DNA of 46,642 bases from an uncultured Collinsella sp. GTDB lineage: Bacteria > Actinomycetota > Coriobacteriia > Coriobacteriales > Coriobacteriaceae. Shown in pieces: positions 1 to 8,701 of this stretch. Every line of letters starts with the position of its first letter. Positions within the stretch are counted from its first letter, which is position 1. The stretch spans positions 1-46,642 of the forward strand of contig CAUFMG010000018.1 in the NCBI GenBank assembly GCA_959026725.1. The letters run 5' to 3'. Made by a program: the position numbers and the translations under genes. Under the pieces are notes generated by a model that was not told the origin of the DNA, ran no database searches, and worked only from the letters and a program-made list of their open reading frames with translations.

Positions 1-33
1 CGGGATTGGTCAATCTCGGCCGACTATATTTGG

Positions 34-243
34 CTAAATTATTCCGACGCTAACAACGCCCATATGCTTGCGTCCCGTTTGCGCATCTTCGAGTGTTTGA
101 TATCGGTTTCTTGTCACATATTCGGGCTCTGGATCATTGATGGGCTCTTGCGAGATGTGGGGGCGGTGGAATCGAATCGGTTGCGGGCTGGACACTTCGT
201 CCTGCTCCGGCATAAGCGTGTTGTCCTGTTTTTGATCGTCCAT
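34..243 (-). CDS. Short hypothetical protein, possibly the 5' part of a broken gene
   Basis: A 69-residue acidic, proline-rich reading frame without a recognised domain. The first 50 residues are hydrophilic (PEQDEV, RFHRPHIS, NDPEPEYVTRNRY). The last residues (MGVVSVGII) turn hydrophobic just before the stop, as if a membrane segment were starting. After the stop another frame stays open to the window edge, so a frameshifted or truncated membrane protein is possible. It lies divergent from hsp20 across an AT-rich gap. No function can be given, and it could be a chance frame. Confidence 0.3.
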   Translation of the reverse strand: MDDQKQDNTLMPEQDEVSSPQPIRFHRPHISQEPINDPEPEYVTRNRYQTLEDAQTGRKHMGVVSVGII

Positions 244-518
244 GATGCCCTTAGTTCGTCATCAATATCGTTTATGCGCCCATTGTAAGCCAGCCGTCTG
301 GTTTTGATGAGATTGCATACATTATTTAAGCCTTAGTTCAAATTCCGTTTATCAGACAAAACCTTAGTCAGCTAGACTTAGATATGCTTATATTACTAGA
401 CTCAAAAAACTTTATAGTCGATGTATATATAAGAAGCGGCTGGGCATATATATGAGCGTCAAAAGAAGTCCCAGCCACCTAGAAGATGGCTCGGCAGTCC
501 TTAAAAGGAGTGGTAAAC
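244..518 (+). promoter_or_regulatory. AT-rich upstream region of hsp20 with paired AGTC/GACT repeats and a 5' UTR hairpin
   Basis: The region is far more AT-rich than its surroundings. It has TAGACT at 373-378 and again at 397-402, each forming a small inverted repeat with a nearby AGTC (364-378 and 397-419). TATATATAAG at 424-433 is a possible -10 region. Closer to the gene GGCTGGG (438-444) pairs with CCCAGCC (470-476) around a 25-base loop, and no T-run follows, so it is not a terminator. Heat-shock operators or a 5' UTR thermosensor are typical of hsp20 genes. Neither CIRCE nor a clear HAIR sequence was found, so the role is inferred. Confidence 0.35.
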
Positions 519-950
519 ATGGCAAGCATGGTTCCTTATCGTTCGGTTTTTGGCGTTCGTCCTTCTGCTAGCTCGCTGTTCGATTTGTTTGATGACATGA
601 CCGACCTGGCGAATAGCTCGATTGCCTCCAAGGCGTTCCCCGTTGACGTTGAGGACAAGGGCGATGGCTACGAGGTCAAGGCGTATCTGACCGGTGTCGC
701 CAAGGATGACATCGACGTCGAGCTCAATGAGGGTCGCCTGTCGATCAGTGTGAACGTCGAGGAGAGCGCCGAAAACGAGGGCAAGAACTTCCTCCAGAAG
801 GAGTTCGGCTCGTACAGCGCGACGCGCGGCGTGTATCTGAAGGACGCTTCGAGCGAGGGCCTTTCGGCTAAGTATGCTGACGGCATCCTGACCGTTACGG
901 TTCCCAAGATTGTCGAGAAGAAGAACGTCACGAAGATCTCCATCGAATAA
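519..950 (+). CDS. Hsp20/alpha-crystallin small heat-shock protein
   Basis: A 143-residue cytoplasmic holdase that binds unfolding proteins as an oligomer and passes them to DnaK/ClpB-type chaperones. The alpha-crystallin domain covers about residues 35-143: FPVDVEDKGDGYEVKAYLTG, then DIDVELNEGRLSI, then the family's C-terminal core YADGILTVTVPK. The C-terminal KKNVTKISIE tail contains an I-x-I pair used for oligomer contacts. The ATG at 519 was chosen because AAAAGGAG lies 8 bases before it; the ATG at 486 has no ribosome site and would add 11 non-family residues. It is a single gene ended by the hairpin at 985-1018. Confidence 0.93.
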   Translation: MASMVPYRSVFGVRPSASSLFDLFDDMTDLANSSIASKAFPVDVEDKGDGYEVKAYLTGVAKDDIDVELNEGRLSISVNVEESAENEGKNFLQKEFGSYSATRGVYLKDASSEGLSAKYADGILTVTVPKIVEKKNVTKISIE

Positions 951-984
951 CTTCGTTGGTGTTCTTCGCTATTAAAAGACAACA

Positions 985-1018
985 AAAGGGGCTGGGAAGC
1001 GATTCCCGGCCCCTTTTG
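985..1018 (+). terminator. Rho-independent terminator after hsp20
   Basis: GGGGCTGGGA and TCCCGGCCCC form a ten-pair stem with a six-base loop and one G-T pair, followed by TTTT. It lies 35 bases after the hsp20 stop and just beyond the end of the convergent metallo-beta-lactamase gene, so it may serve both. Confidence 0.85.
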
Positions 1019-1032
1019 CTGTTTAGGACAGT

Positions 1033-1842
1033 CTATTGAATGGTTGCTGGCCGATACTGGCTTGCGGGGCGTATCGAGAGTTTTCGCGATCCTTGGAGAA
1101 GGGTGGCGGAGCTGCCGAGCTCGTCATCCAGGGTTGCGGCTAGAGCTTTGGCATAGCTTTTGACGGTAAGGCTCGGACGATTGTCGTCTTGGCTGATATG
1201 TATGGCAATGAGCTGTTCGGTGCGATCGGTAACAAGTTCGCGCGCGGCTTCGGCGGCTTGGCCATTGGAGAGGTGTCCCCTTGCAGACAGGATGCGCTCC
1301 TGAAGAAAGCGGGGATATTCTCCCTCGCGCAGCATGGTCGCATCGTGGTTGCTTTCGAGCGCGAGGACTCGACAATCTTTGAGGGTGTTCATGGCTTGGC
1401 TCGATAGCTCTCCGGTGTCGGTGGCAAAGCCGATGGAATCATCGAGAGCATTGAATCGATAGCCGACTGGATTGATGACATCGTGTGATGTTGAGTAGGT
1501 TTGCACGTGGATGCCGGCAATGGAAAGGGTGTCACCGGGATCGAATTCCTCGACAGGCAGATGCGAAAGATTTTCTTTGTTCGAAAGAGTGCCCCTGCTG
1601 GCAAAGAGGGGGCCGTGCCAGTGCTTGCACCAGATATCGAGGCCCTTGATGTGATCGCTATGCTCATGAGTAATGAGAAGAGCCGAGACGTTGTCAGCCG
1701 AGAGCCCCAGTTCTGCCATGCGCTTTAATGTCTCGCGGCGAGACAGTCCGTCATCGACCATAATGAGCCCCTGCGGGCCCTCGATGAGCGCGCAGTTGCC
1801 TTTAGAGCCACTGCCGAGGATATGAAGGTGCAGACGAGACAT
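1033..1842 (-). CDS. MBL-fold metallo-hydrolase, YycJ/WalJ-like
   Basis: A 269-residue single-domain metallo-beta-lactamase-fold hydrolase. The start MSRLHLHILGSGSKGN is the usual N-terminus of the YycJ/WalJ group. The metal-binding motif THEHSDH is at residues 58-64, with further ligands in STSHDV and FATDTGE and a late HLSN histidine. The family is linked to double-strand DNA end processing or cell-wall regulation, and its substrate is not settled. The ATG at 1842 was preferred to the upstream ATG at 1923, which would add 27 residues not typical of the family. It is convergent with hsp20 and nearly back to back with tilS (about 48 bp), so both promoters must lie in that short gap. Confidence 0.85.
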   Translation of the reverse strand: MSRLHLHILGSGSKGNCALIEGPQGLIMVDDGLSRRETLKRMAELGLSADNVSALLITHEHSDHIKGLDIWCKHWHGPLFASRGTLSNKENLSHLPVEEFDPGDTLSIAGIHVQTYSTSHDVINPVGYRFNALDDSIGFATDTGELSSQAMNTLKDCRVLALESNHDATMLREGEYPRFLQERILSARGHLSNGQAAEAARELVTDRTEQLIAIHISQDDNRPSLTVKSYAKALAATLDDELGSSATLLQGSRKLSIRPASQYRPATIQ

Positions 1843-1890
1843 AAGATTCCAAAGGATACAATGGGTGCGGACGAATAGAGGAGGAAGCAA

Positions 1891-3429
1891 ATGCCTACGG
1901 TATCTCAGCATTATGGACACCATGCCGTGCCTGGGGCAGTCGATGAGACCCGGACGAGACAGCAGGCTGCTCCTGTCGTGCTCATGGTATCAGGCGGCGC
2001 GGACTCGACGGCACTGCTTCTTATGGCGTGCACATCAAAGCTGGATATCCAAGACGGACGCGGTGTTGCCCCCATCGCGCGCGAGCGACTGCACGTGCTG
2101 CATGTGAACCATCATCTGCGCGGCAAGGCGTCCGATGGCGACGAGGCCTTTGTGCGTGAGCTCTGCGCACAATATGGTCTACCGCTGTGTGTTGAGCATG
2201 CCTATTTTGATGATGAATCGGGCAATATCGAGGCGGCTGCCCGCGAGGTGCGCTATGCCGCGGCGCGAAGGTATGTTCGCGAGCTCTGCGCCCAGACGGG
2301 GGCACCGCGAACGGCGGCTCGTATCTGCACCGCGCACACGTCTTCGGATCGCGCGGAAACGTTTTTGATGAACGCGATTAAGGGTTCGGGGCCCGCTGGT
2401 CTATCGAGCATTCCTCGCCGGAGGAATATCGTGGTGCGTCCCTTGCTCGACCTAACTCATGGCGAGCTCGTGGGCTATCTACAGGTACATGGTCAGCCGT
2501 GGCGTGAAGACGAGAGCAATGAGGATATCTCGTATCTGCGAAACTACGTGCGCCATCGGGTAATGCCGGTGGTGGCACAGCGTAATGCGAGCGTGTGCAA
2601 GACGATTGGCGCCGCCTGTGAGATCTTGGGTGATGAAGATGCGTTTCTATCCCAGCTGTCGGCACGGGCGTTTCGAAGCTGTTTGCGCAAAGAGGCAGCG
2701 GGCGCGCTGGTGCTCGATGCCAGGCGCCTTGCTGCGGCCGAGGTGGTAATCGCGCGGCGCATCGTGCGACTGGCGATCAAACGCATCGATCCGGATGCTC
2801 GTCCCGAGATGCGACATGTGGAGCGAGTCCTTTCCTGCGTTGCCGAGGGTGCCGGCTCGGTCACGCTTCCGGCGGGGATTGACGCACGCATTGAGTTTGG
2901 CATGCTGGCGTTTAAGGCGCCGGTGGCTCGCGAGGGCCTGGTCGCGGACTGGGTTACCGTGCCCGGTCGTTTGCCGTTGGGCGGGGGACGTATGCTGGTC
3001 GCAGAGTCGATGGTCGTTGAGCCGGGATGCGACATCGTGCGCCGCGCCCGTGAGCTCGCGGCTGCCGGGGAAGCGACAGCTTTGGTAGACGCGGCTGCCC
3101 TGGGTTTTGCCGACAGCGATAGTGAGCGGATCCTGGCGGGCTCGCGTGGCGAGATCCCTGCCGAGGCGCGATTGGCGCGCCTGTGGGTGGACGGTCCCGC
3201 ACCGGGAGACGTGATGTGCCCGTTAGGGATGAGTGGCCGAAGCAAGAAAGTATCCGACTTGCTAGGTGAGGCTCGCATTCCCGTTTCCGAGCGCGCCGGC
3301 GTGCCCATGGTGAGGACGGCCCCGGGGGGTGCCGTGGTGTGGGTCGCCGGAGTTCGCGCGGACGAGCGTTTTAAGTGCACGGCCGCAACGCGCGTGGCAT
3401 ATCTGCTTCGTGTGGTCGATGCGGAATAG
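1891..3429 (+). CDS. tilS: tRNA(Ile)-lysidine synthase
   Basis: Ligates lysine to C34 of tRNA-Ile(CAU) using ATP, changing decoding from AUG to AUA; it is normally essential. The PP-loop SGGADST is at residues 34-40, followed by HVNHHLRG and TAHTSSDRAETFLM, which are characteristic of the N-terminal ATP-pyrophosphatase domain. The C-terminal TilS_C domain starts near residue 430 (PLGMSGRSKKVSDLLGEARI) and ends in VWVAGVRADERFK. At 512 residues it is a long family member. The start is set by GAGGAGG seven bases upstream. It is the first gene of the widespread tilS-hpt-ftsH cluster; a 147-bp gap with a possible promoter separates it from hpt. Confidence 0.95.
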   Translation: MPTVSQHYGHHAVPGAVDETRTRQQAAPVVLMVSGGADSTALLLMACTSKLDIQDGRGVAPIARERLHVLHVNHHLRGKASDGDEAFVRELCAQYGLPLCVEHAYFDDESGNIEAAAREVRYAAARRYVRELCAQTGAPRTAARICTAHTSSDRAETFLMNAIKGSGPAGLSSIPRRRNIVVRPLLDLTHGELVGYLQVHGQPWREDESNEDISYLRNYVRHRVMPVVAQRNASVCKTIGAACEILGDEDAFLSQLSARAFRSCLRKEAAGALVLDARRLAAAEVVIARRIVRLAIKRIDPDARPEMRHVERVLSCVAEGAGSVTLPAGIDARIEFGMLAFKAPVAREGLVADWVTVPGRLPLGGGRMLVAESMVVEPGCDIVRRARELAAAGEATALVDAAALGFADSDSERILAGSRGEIPAEARLARLWVDGPAPGDVMCPLGMSGRSKKVSDLLGEARIPVSERAGVPMVRTAPGGAVVWVAGVRADERFKCTAATRVAYLLRVVDAE

Positions 3430-3490
3430 CGTCCCACGCCAGCTATTCTGTGCGACGTTGACGGTATTCCCGCGCTGATGGCGTACGGGC

Positions 3491-3520
3491 TGGAAAATAT
3501 TCCCCGTGCGCTGCTAGAAT
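3491..3520 (+). promoter_or_regulatory. Possible sigma-A promoter for hpt-ftsH
   Basis: TGGAAA (3491-3496) and TAGAAT (3515-3520) are separated by 18 bases, each matching the sigma-A consensus at four or five of six positions. Placed 57 bp before hpt, it could allow hpt-ftsH expression independent of tilS. Confidence 0.4.
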
Positions 3521-3576
3521 GTGAAGTTCGCGTCCATACGGCGGTGTGTGGGCGATAAGCACAAGAAAGGGTTGTC

Positions 3577-4125
3577 ATGGCTTCTCAACATCCGGATATC
3601 GAGAAGGTTCTGTTTACGCAGGAGGATATCGACGGTATCGTCTCTCGCCTGGGCGAGGAGATTACGCGCGACTACGCGGGTAAGGATCTGGTGCTGATCG
3701 CGGTCCTACGCGGCGCCGTGGTCTTTATGGGCGACCTGATGCGCAAGATCGAGCTGCCGACCAACATCGATTTCATGGCTGTTTCGAGCTATGGCGACGG
3801 TGTGAAGTCCTCGGGTATCGTGCGTATCATTAAGGACCTGGATATCGACATCCGCGGTCGCGACGTGCTGATCGTCGAGGACATTCTGGACTCGGGCCTG
3901 ACGCTCAAGTATCTGATGAAGAACCTCGAGAGCCGCAAGCCCGCTTCTCTGGAGGTCGCCGCCTTCCTGTGGAAGGACGTTGAGGACCGCGTCTCGGCCA
4001 TCACGCCCAAGTATGTTGGAACCCATTGCCCCGATGCCTTTGTGGTGGGCTACGGCCTCGACTATGCCGAGCGCTATCGTAACCTTCCGTATCTGGGCAT
4101 TTTGAAACCGGAGGTTTATTCGTAA
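3577..4125 (+). CDS. hpt: Hypoxanthine phosphoribosyltransferase
   Basis: Salvages hypoxanthine and guanine to IMP and GMP with PRPP in the cytosol. The 182-residue length is normal for bacterial Hpt. The PRPP-binding loop VLIVEDILDSGLTL is at about residues 98-111, with the N-terminal LIAVLRGAVVFMGDL segment and the substrate-contact tail DAFVVGYGLDYAERYRNLPYLG. The ribosome site AAGAAAGGG lies before the ATG. Its stop is one base from the ftsH ATG, so the two genes are translated together, as in many Gram-positive bacteria. Confidence 0.96.
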   Translation: MASQHPDIEKVLFTQEDIDGIVSRLGEEITRDYAGKDLVLIAVLRGAVVFMGDLMRKIELPTNIDFMAVSSYGDGVKSSGIVRIIKDLDIDIRGRDVLIVEDILDSGLTLKYLMKNLESRKPASLEVAAFLWKDVEDRVSAITPKYVGTHCPDAFVVGYGLDYAERYRNLPYLGILKPEVYS

Positions 4126-4126
4126 G

Positions 4127-6262
4127 ATGCCCGACGACCATAACGATAACAATTCCCAGACTCCCCGGGAGCCTAAGATCCCGGGGATGCCCGGAGGCAA
4201 GAAGCCCACGCGTACGGGCTGGCTGTATTTTATTTTGGCTTGCGCGCTTCTGGGCTACGCCTTCTTTAACATGGGCTCCGGCTTTGCCAATTCCAGCAAT
4301 ACCGTTAAGCTCGCGACGAGCGAGATGGTGAGCGCCATCAAGCAGGATCGCGTCGAAGATCTGACCTATACGGTTCAAGACGGAAGCGTGACGGGTCATT
4401 ACTGGAAGACGAAGAAGGACAAGGGCGATACGAGCGAGCTCAAGAGCTTCTCCTCGACCTATGTCGGCTCCGATTCGCTTGCCGAGCTCATGGCGGAGCA
4501 CCCCGATACCAAGTACATCGTCAACACCAACGATCCCGATTTTTGGGGCGACTTGGCGATGAGTGTGCTTCCGACGATCGCCCTTATCGCCATCATGTTC
4601 TACTTTATGCGCCAGATGATGGGCGCCAACAACAGGAACATGCAGTTTGGCAAGACCAACGCCAAGACCAACGAGGCCACACGCCCCAAGGTCAAGTTTG
4701 AAGACGTTGCCGGCGTGGACGAGGCAGTCGAGGAGCTCGAGGAGATCCGTGACTTTTTGAGCGATCCGGATCGCTATCGCAAGCTGGGCGCCAAGATCCC
4801 GCGTGGCGTGTTGCTGGTTGGCCCTCCGGGCACCGGTAAAACGCTGCTGGCCAAGGCCGTTGCCGGCGAGGCGGGCGTGCCGTTCTTTAGCATCTCGGGT
4901 TCCGACTTTGTCGAGATGTTCGTAGGTGTCGGCGCCAGCCGTGTGCGTGACCTCTTTAAGGAGGCCAAGTCCCAGGCCCCGTCGATCATCTTCATCGATG
5001 AGATCGATGCCGTGGGACGTCAGCGCGGAGCTGGCTTGGGCGGCGGTCACGACGAGCGCGAGCAGACGCTCAACCAGCTGCTGGTCGAGATGGACGGCTT
5101 TGAGGAAAGCGAGTCGGTCATCCTGATCGCCGCCACCAACCGCCCCGACATTCTGGATCCGGCGCTGCTGCGTCCCGGTCGTTTTGACCGTCAGGTTACG
5201 GTCGACCGTCCGGATGTGAAGGGCCGCGAGCAGATCTTGCGCGTGCATGCCGAGAACAAGCCGATGGACGAGGACGTTAAGTTTGAGAAGCTCGCCCAGA
5301 TGACCGTTGGCTTCACTGGTGCCGATCTGGCAAATCTGCTCAACGAGTCTGCGCTGTTGGCTGCCCGCCGCCATCGTTCCGTGATCTCGATGGACGAGGT
5401 CGAGGAATCGATGGAGCGCGTGATTGCCGGACCGCAGCGCAAGGGTCGCGTGATGACCGAGGCCGAGCGCACCACGATTGCCTACCACGAGAGCGGTCAC
5501 GCCCTGGTGGGTCACATCCTGGAGCACTCCGATCCGGTCCACAAGATCTCGATCGTCAGCCGCGGCCAGGCGCTGGGCTACACGCTGCAGCTTCCGCAGG
5601 AGGACCACTTCCTCAAGACCAAGAACGAGATGCTCGACGAGCTCGCCGTGTTCTTGGGCGGTCGCGTTGCCGAGGAGCTCATGTGCGATGACATCACGTC
5701 GGGCGCGAGCAACGATCTGGAGCGCGCAACCAAGATGGCGCGCGAGATGGTCACGCGCCTGGGCATGAGCGAGGAGCTGGGCACGCAAGTGTTTGGCGAG
5801 GCGCAACATCAGGTGTTCCTTGGTCGCGATTACGCCGATCACCAGGATTACTCCGAGGAGACGGCGCGCCGCATTGATATCGAGGTCCAGCGCATTATGC
5901 GTGAGGCCCATCGTCGTGCGGTCGAGATTCTGGACGCCCGTCGCGATCAGCTCGATCTGATGGCGAAGGTGCTGCTTGAGCGCGAGACCGTCGAGGGCGA
6001 CGCCGTGAACGCCCTGCTCGACAACGAGTGGAATGCCTACCTTGAGCGCGAGGGCGATATCCTGGCGGCCAAGGAGGAGCGCAATGCCAAGGCGGCCGGC
6101 ATGCCGACCAAGAAGCGCGTGCCTCGAATGAGCGAGGAGGAGCTGGCGGCTGATGCCGCGGCCTTTGCGCAGGCGGCCATGCAGGAGGATGCCGAAGCCG
6201 CATCCGATGATGCTGACGATGACCATGCCGTCGTCGATGCCGACACCGACGCCGACAAATAG
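4127..6262 (+). CDS. ftsH: ATP-dependent zinc metalloprotease FtsH
   Basis: A membrane-anchored AAA+ protease that degrades misassembled membrane proteins and some short-lived cytosolic regulators. Two membrane segments (about residues 31-50 and 142-163) flank an extracytoplasmic domain. The AAA module has Walker A GPPGTGKT at 232-239, Walker B IIFIDEID, and the second region of homology ending NRPDILDPALLRPGRFD. The zinc protease motif HESGH is at 454-458. The C-terminal tail (about 660-711) is acidic and Ala/Asp-rich, as in actinobacterial versions. GGAGG within the end of hpt provides the ribosome site. A strong terminator follows directly. Confidence 0.97.
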   Translation: MPDDHNDNNSQTPREPKIPGMPGGKKPTRTGWLYFILACALLGYAFFNMGSGFANSSNTVKLATSEMVSAIKQDRVEDLTYTVQDGSVTGHYWKTKKDKGDTSELKSFSSTYVGSDSLAELMAEHPDTKYIVNTNDPDFWGDLAMSVLPTIALIAIMFYFMRQMMGANNRNMQFGKTNAKTNEATRPKVKFEDVAGVDEAVEELEEIRDFLSDPDRYRKLGAKIPRGVLLVGPPGTGKTLLAKAVAGEAGVPFFSISGSDFVEMFVGVGASRVRDLFKEAKSQAPSIIFIDEIDAVGRQRGAGLGGGHDEREQTLNQLLVEMDGFEESESVILIAATNRPDILDPALLRPGRFDRQVTVDRPDVKGREQILRVHAENKPMDEDVKFEKLAQMTVGFTGADLANLLNESALLAARRHRSVISMDEVEESMERVIAGPQRKGRVMTEAERTTIAYHESGHALVGHILEHSDPVHKISIVSRGQALGYTLQLPQEDHFLKTKNEMLDELAVFLGGRVAEELMCDDITSGASNDLERATKMAREMVTRLGMSEELGTQVFGEAQHQVFLGRDYADHQDYSEETARRIDIEVQRIMREAHRRAVEILDARRDQLDLMAKVLLERETVEGDAVNALLDNEWNAYLEREGDILAAKEERNAKAAGMPTKKRVPRMSEEELAADAAAFAQAAMQEDAEAASDDADDDHAVVDADTDADK

Positions 6263-6275
6263 TCTTTGTGGCGAA

Positions 6276-6312
6276 AGCCTCCGCGGGGAAACCTGCGGAG
6301 GCTTTTTCTTTT
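6276..6312 (+). terminator. Terminator of the tilS-hpt-ftsH cluster
   Basis: AGCCTCCGC and GCGGAGGCT form a nine-pair stem with a ten-base loop, followed by TTTTCTTTT. Confidence 0.9.
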
Positions 6313-6332
6313 GAGCGATATGGGGCCGTCTG

Positions 6333-6390
6333 TTGATTGGGGACAGACTTAAATGAGCGTTTTCACGCATTTAAGTCTGTCCCCAATCAA
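6333..6390. repeat. REP-like palindrome with GGGGACAG core
   Basis: Arms 6333-6355 and 6368-6390 are perfect 23-base inverted repeats around a 12-base centre. The arms contain GGGGACAGACTTAAA, a sequence style seen in REP palindromes mobilised by Y1 (RAYT) transposases. It sits between the ftsH terminator and the aminotransferase. The long open frame read through it upstream of the aminotransferase start is not coding. Confidence 0.8.
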
Positions 6391-6451
6391 CATTGCTGCG
6401 GCACTTTGCTCGGCTAAAGCGTACAATAGCGCCTATGCGAAAGGGGAACAG

Positions 6452-7636
6452 ATGATCAACGAAACTATGTATGCTCGCGGTGCGGAAAGCTCCATCATCC
6501 GTGAGATTTTTAGCTATGGCCTTGAGCGCAAGGCGCAGATCGGTGCGGAAAACGTATTCGATTTTTCGCTGGGCAATCCGAGCGTTCCGGCGCCCGCTGC
6601 CGTGGCTGAGTCGATTAAGAAGGCCATGGAGCTGCCGAGTGACCAGTTGCACGGCTACACCCCCGCTCCGGGCCTGCCGCAATGTCGAGTAGCCGTCGCC
6701 GAATCGCTCAACCGCCGCTTTGGCACGAGCTATGAGGGTAAGGACGTCTTTATGACGGTGGGTGCCGCGGCTTCGCTCACCTGCACGCTCAACGCCGTTA
6801 CGAACCCGGGTGACGAGGTTATTGTTATCGCCCCGTACTTTCCGGAGTATCGCGTTTGGATTGAGAAGGCCGGCTGTACGTGTGTTGAGGCGCTCGCCGA
6901 TGAAGACACGTTCCAGCTGAGCGTGGACAACGTGCTCAAGGCGATCACCGACAAGACGGCAGCCGTCATTATCGACTCGCCCAACAACCCGACCGGTGCC
7001 GTATATACGCGCGACACGCTGACGCGACTGGCCAATGTTCTGCGCGAGGCCAACGCTCAACGCGATCCCGAGAATCCGATTATGCTCATCTCGGATGAGC
7101 CGTACCGCGAGATCGTGTACGGTGCCGAGGTGCCTTGGGTGCCCTCGATCTACGAGCACACCATTGTGTGCTACTCGTATTCCAAGTCGCTGTCGCTGCC
7201 GGGTGAGCGCGTGGGGTGGATCTTGGTTCCCAACACCAATCCGCAGGCTGCCCGTCTGATGCCGGCTGTTGCGGGTGCTGCCCGTACGCTGGGTTTTGTA
7301 TGCGCACCGGCACTCTTCCAGCGCGTGATCATTGATTGCATCGATGAGCCGAGTGACGTTGAGGCCTATGCACGCAACCGCACCGCGCTTACCGATGCTT
7401 TGACGGACTACGGCTATACCTATGTTGAGCCGGACGGTGCTTTCTACCTGTGGGTGAAGGCACTCGAGCCCGATGCGAATGCGTTTTGCGAGCGCGCAAA
7501 GAAGTATGAGTTGCTTGCGGTTCCCTCGGACAGCTTTGGTATGCCGGGTTGGTTCCGCCTGGGCTATTGCGTGAGCTACGAAACGATTGTCAATTCGCTA
7601 CCCGCTTGGAAACAGTTGGCGGACGAGTATCGTTAA
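6452..7636 (+). CDS. PLP-dependent class I/II aminotransferase
   Basis: A 394-residue fold-type I aminotransferase of the AspB group, transferring amino groups between an amino acid and a 2-oxo acid. It shows the family landmarks FSLGNPSVPAP near the N-terminus, IIDSPNNPTGAVYT, and the PLP lysine at about residue 245 in SYSKSLSLPGERVGW. The substrate cannot be told from sequence. The ATG at 6452 follows AAGGGGA; earlier in-frame starts lie inside a palindromic repeat and were rejected. It is flanked by intergenic repeats and appears to be transcribed alone. Confidence 0.9.
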   Translation: MINETMYARGAESSIIREIFSYGLERKAQIGAENVFDFSLGNPSVPAPAAVAESIKKAMELPSDQLHGYTPAPGLPQCRVAVAESLNRRFGTSYEGKDVFMTVGAAASLTCTLNAVTNPGDEVIVIAPYFPEYRVWIEKAGCTCVEALADEDTFQLSVDNVLKAITDKTAAVIIDSPNNPTGAVYTRDTLTRLANVLREANAQRDPENPIMLISDEPYREIVYGAEVPWVPSIYEHTIVCYSYSKSLSLPGERVGWILVPNTNPQAARLMPAVAGAARTLGFVCAPALFQRVIIDCIDEPSDVEAYARNRTALTDALTDYGYTYVEPDGAFYLWVKALEPDANAFCERAKKYELLAVPSDSFGMPGWFRLGYCVSYETIVNSLPAWKQLADEYR

Positions 7637-7735
7637 AAGTAAAGCGCTCTGCCTACAATGTTTTACGTGAAACGGGGTTTGGTGTTAAGCCGGACCCCGT
7701 TGTCATGGACGTTGTGTCTTTGGGATGGAGTGGTT

Positions 7736-7764
7736 TTACGACTATCGAAGGCTATGCGTACAAT
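7736..7764 (+). promoter_or_regulatory. Promoter of the PHP-domain gene
   Basis: TTACGA and TACAAT are separated by exactly 17 bases, 38 bases before the ATG at 7802. A stem ACGGGGT/ACCCCGT further upstream (about 7669-7700) lacks a T-run. Confidence 0.55.
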
Positions 7765-7801
7765 GAATATAAGCGACGGCCGTGCCAGATAAGGAGACCT
7801 G

Positions 7802-8623
7802 ATGCCCTACCTGCTTTCTTGTGACATTCATACCCATACGATGTTCTCTGCGCATGCATATTCGACCATTGAGGAGAATGTGTACTGGGCGGCAGAGCGT
7901 GGTCTGCAGGTGCTCGGATCTGCCGACCATTTGAGCTCTATGGTTACGGCTTGCCCCAATGACCTGCGCAGTTACCAGTTCTTTATCAACCAGGATATCT
8001 GGCCGCGCATTTGGAGCGGCGTGCTGGTGCTGCGTGGTGCCGAGGCCGATATCGTTTCGCTGGACGGAAGCCTGTTTGGCGAGGACACTCCTGTCACGCT
8101 CGATATCGCCGGCGATTCGTACAGCCGTCAGCATTCACTGTTCGATTTGGTTACGCGTAATTTGGATTATTTGGTTGCAAGCGTGCATAATCCGCAGATT
8201 GCTGAGGGCGCGACGCTGGCACAGACGACCGAGATGTATATCAATGCCCTGGAGCACCCCAAGGTGTTCATGCTGGGTCACACGGGGCGTTCGGGCGTGC
8301 CGTTCGATATCGACGAGGTGCTGTTGGCAGCTAAGGCCAAGCACAAGATTATCGAGATCAACAACCATAGTCTTGAACACGGTGTCGACACTGAGCATTG
8401 GGCCGTATGCCGCAGGATTGCCGAGCGCTGCGCCGAGCTGGGCGTGGGCATTGGCGTTTCGACCGATGCGCACATTGGCATGGCAATTGGTAAGCTCGAT
8501 TACGCTCGCAAGATGCTCGACGAGATTCACTTCCCGTTGGATCTGATCGTGACGCGCGATCGCGAGACGCTGCTGCGCGAGATGGCGGCAGCCGGCGTGT
8601 GCGATCTGCGCAATGGGATGTAG
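7802..8623 (+). CDS. PHP-domain phosphoesterase, YcdX-like
   Basis: A 273-residue PHP protein predicted to hydrolyse phosphate esters with a trinuclear metal centre. Metal-ligand motifs appear in the expected order: DIHTHTMFSAHAYST at residues 8-22, GSADH near 40, a central ASVHN, MLGHTGR, EINNHS, and STDAHIG near the end. This order fits the YcdX family rather than histidinol phosphatase, but the two are hard to separate. AAGGAG precedes the ATG and a strong terminator follows. Confidence 0.85.
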   Translation: MPYLLSCDIHTHTMFSAHAYSTIEENVYWAAERGLQVLGSADHLSSMVTACPNDLRSYQFFINQDIWPRIWSGVLVLRGAEADIVSLDGSLFGEDTPVTLDIAGDSYSRQHSLFDLVTRNLDYLVASVHNPQIAEGATLAQTTEMYINALEHPKVFMLGHTGRSGVPFDIDEVLLAAKAKHKIIEINNHSLEHGVDTEHWAVCRRIAERCAELGVGIGVSTDAHIGMAIGKLDYARKMLDEIHFPLDLIVTRDRETLLREMAAAGVCDLRNGM

Positions 8624-8642
8624 CGGAGTTTATAAACCAAGC

Positions 8643-8680
8643 GAAGGGGGCGGCCCAGGCGGGTCGCCCCCTTTCTTGTC
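8643..8680 (+). terminator. Terminator after the PHP gene
   Basis: GAAGGGGGCGGCCC and GGGTCGCCCCCTTTC pair with a four-base loop and are followed by a T-rich stretch. It may also serve the convergent RNA methyltransferase gene. Confidence 0.85.
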
Positions 8681-8701
8681 CCAAAAATATACTGAGGTTG
8701 G

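Noticed and set aside
4001..6370. A 789-codon open frame on the minus strand opposite ftsH
   Set aside because: It mirrors the GC-rich codons of hpt and ftsH, which are clearly real. Its translation is low-complexity (Leu/His/Arg/Gly) without any family motif.
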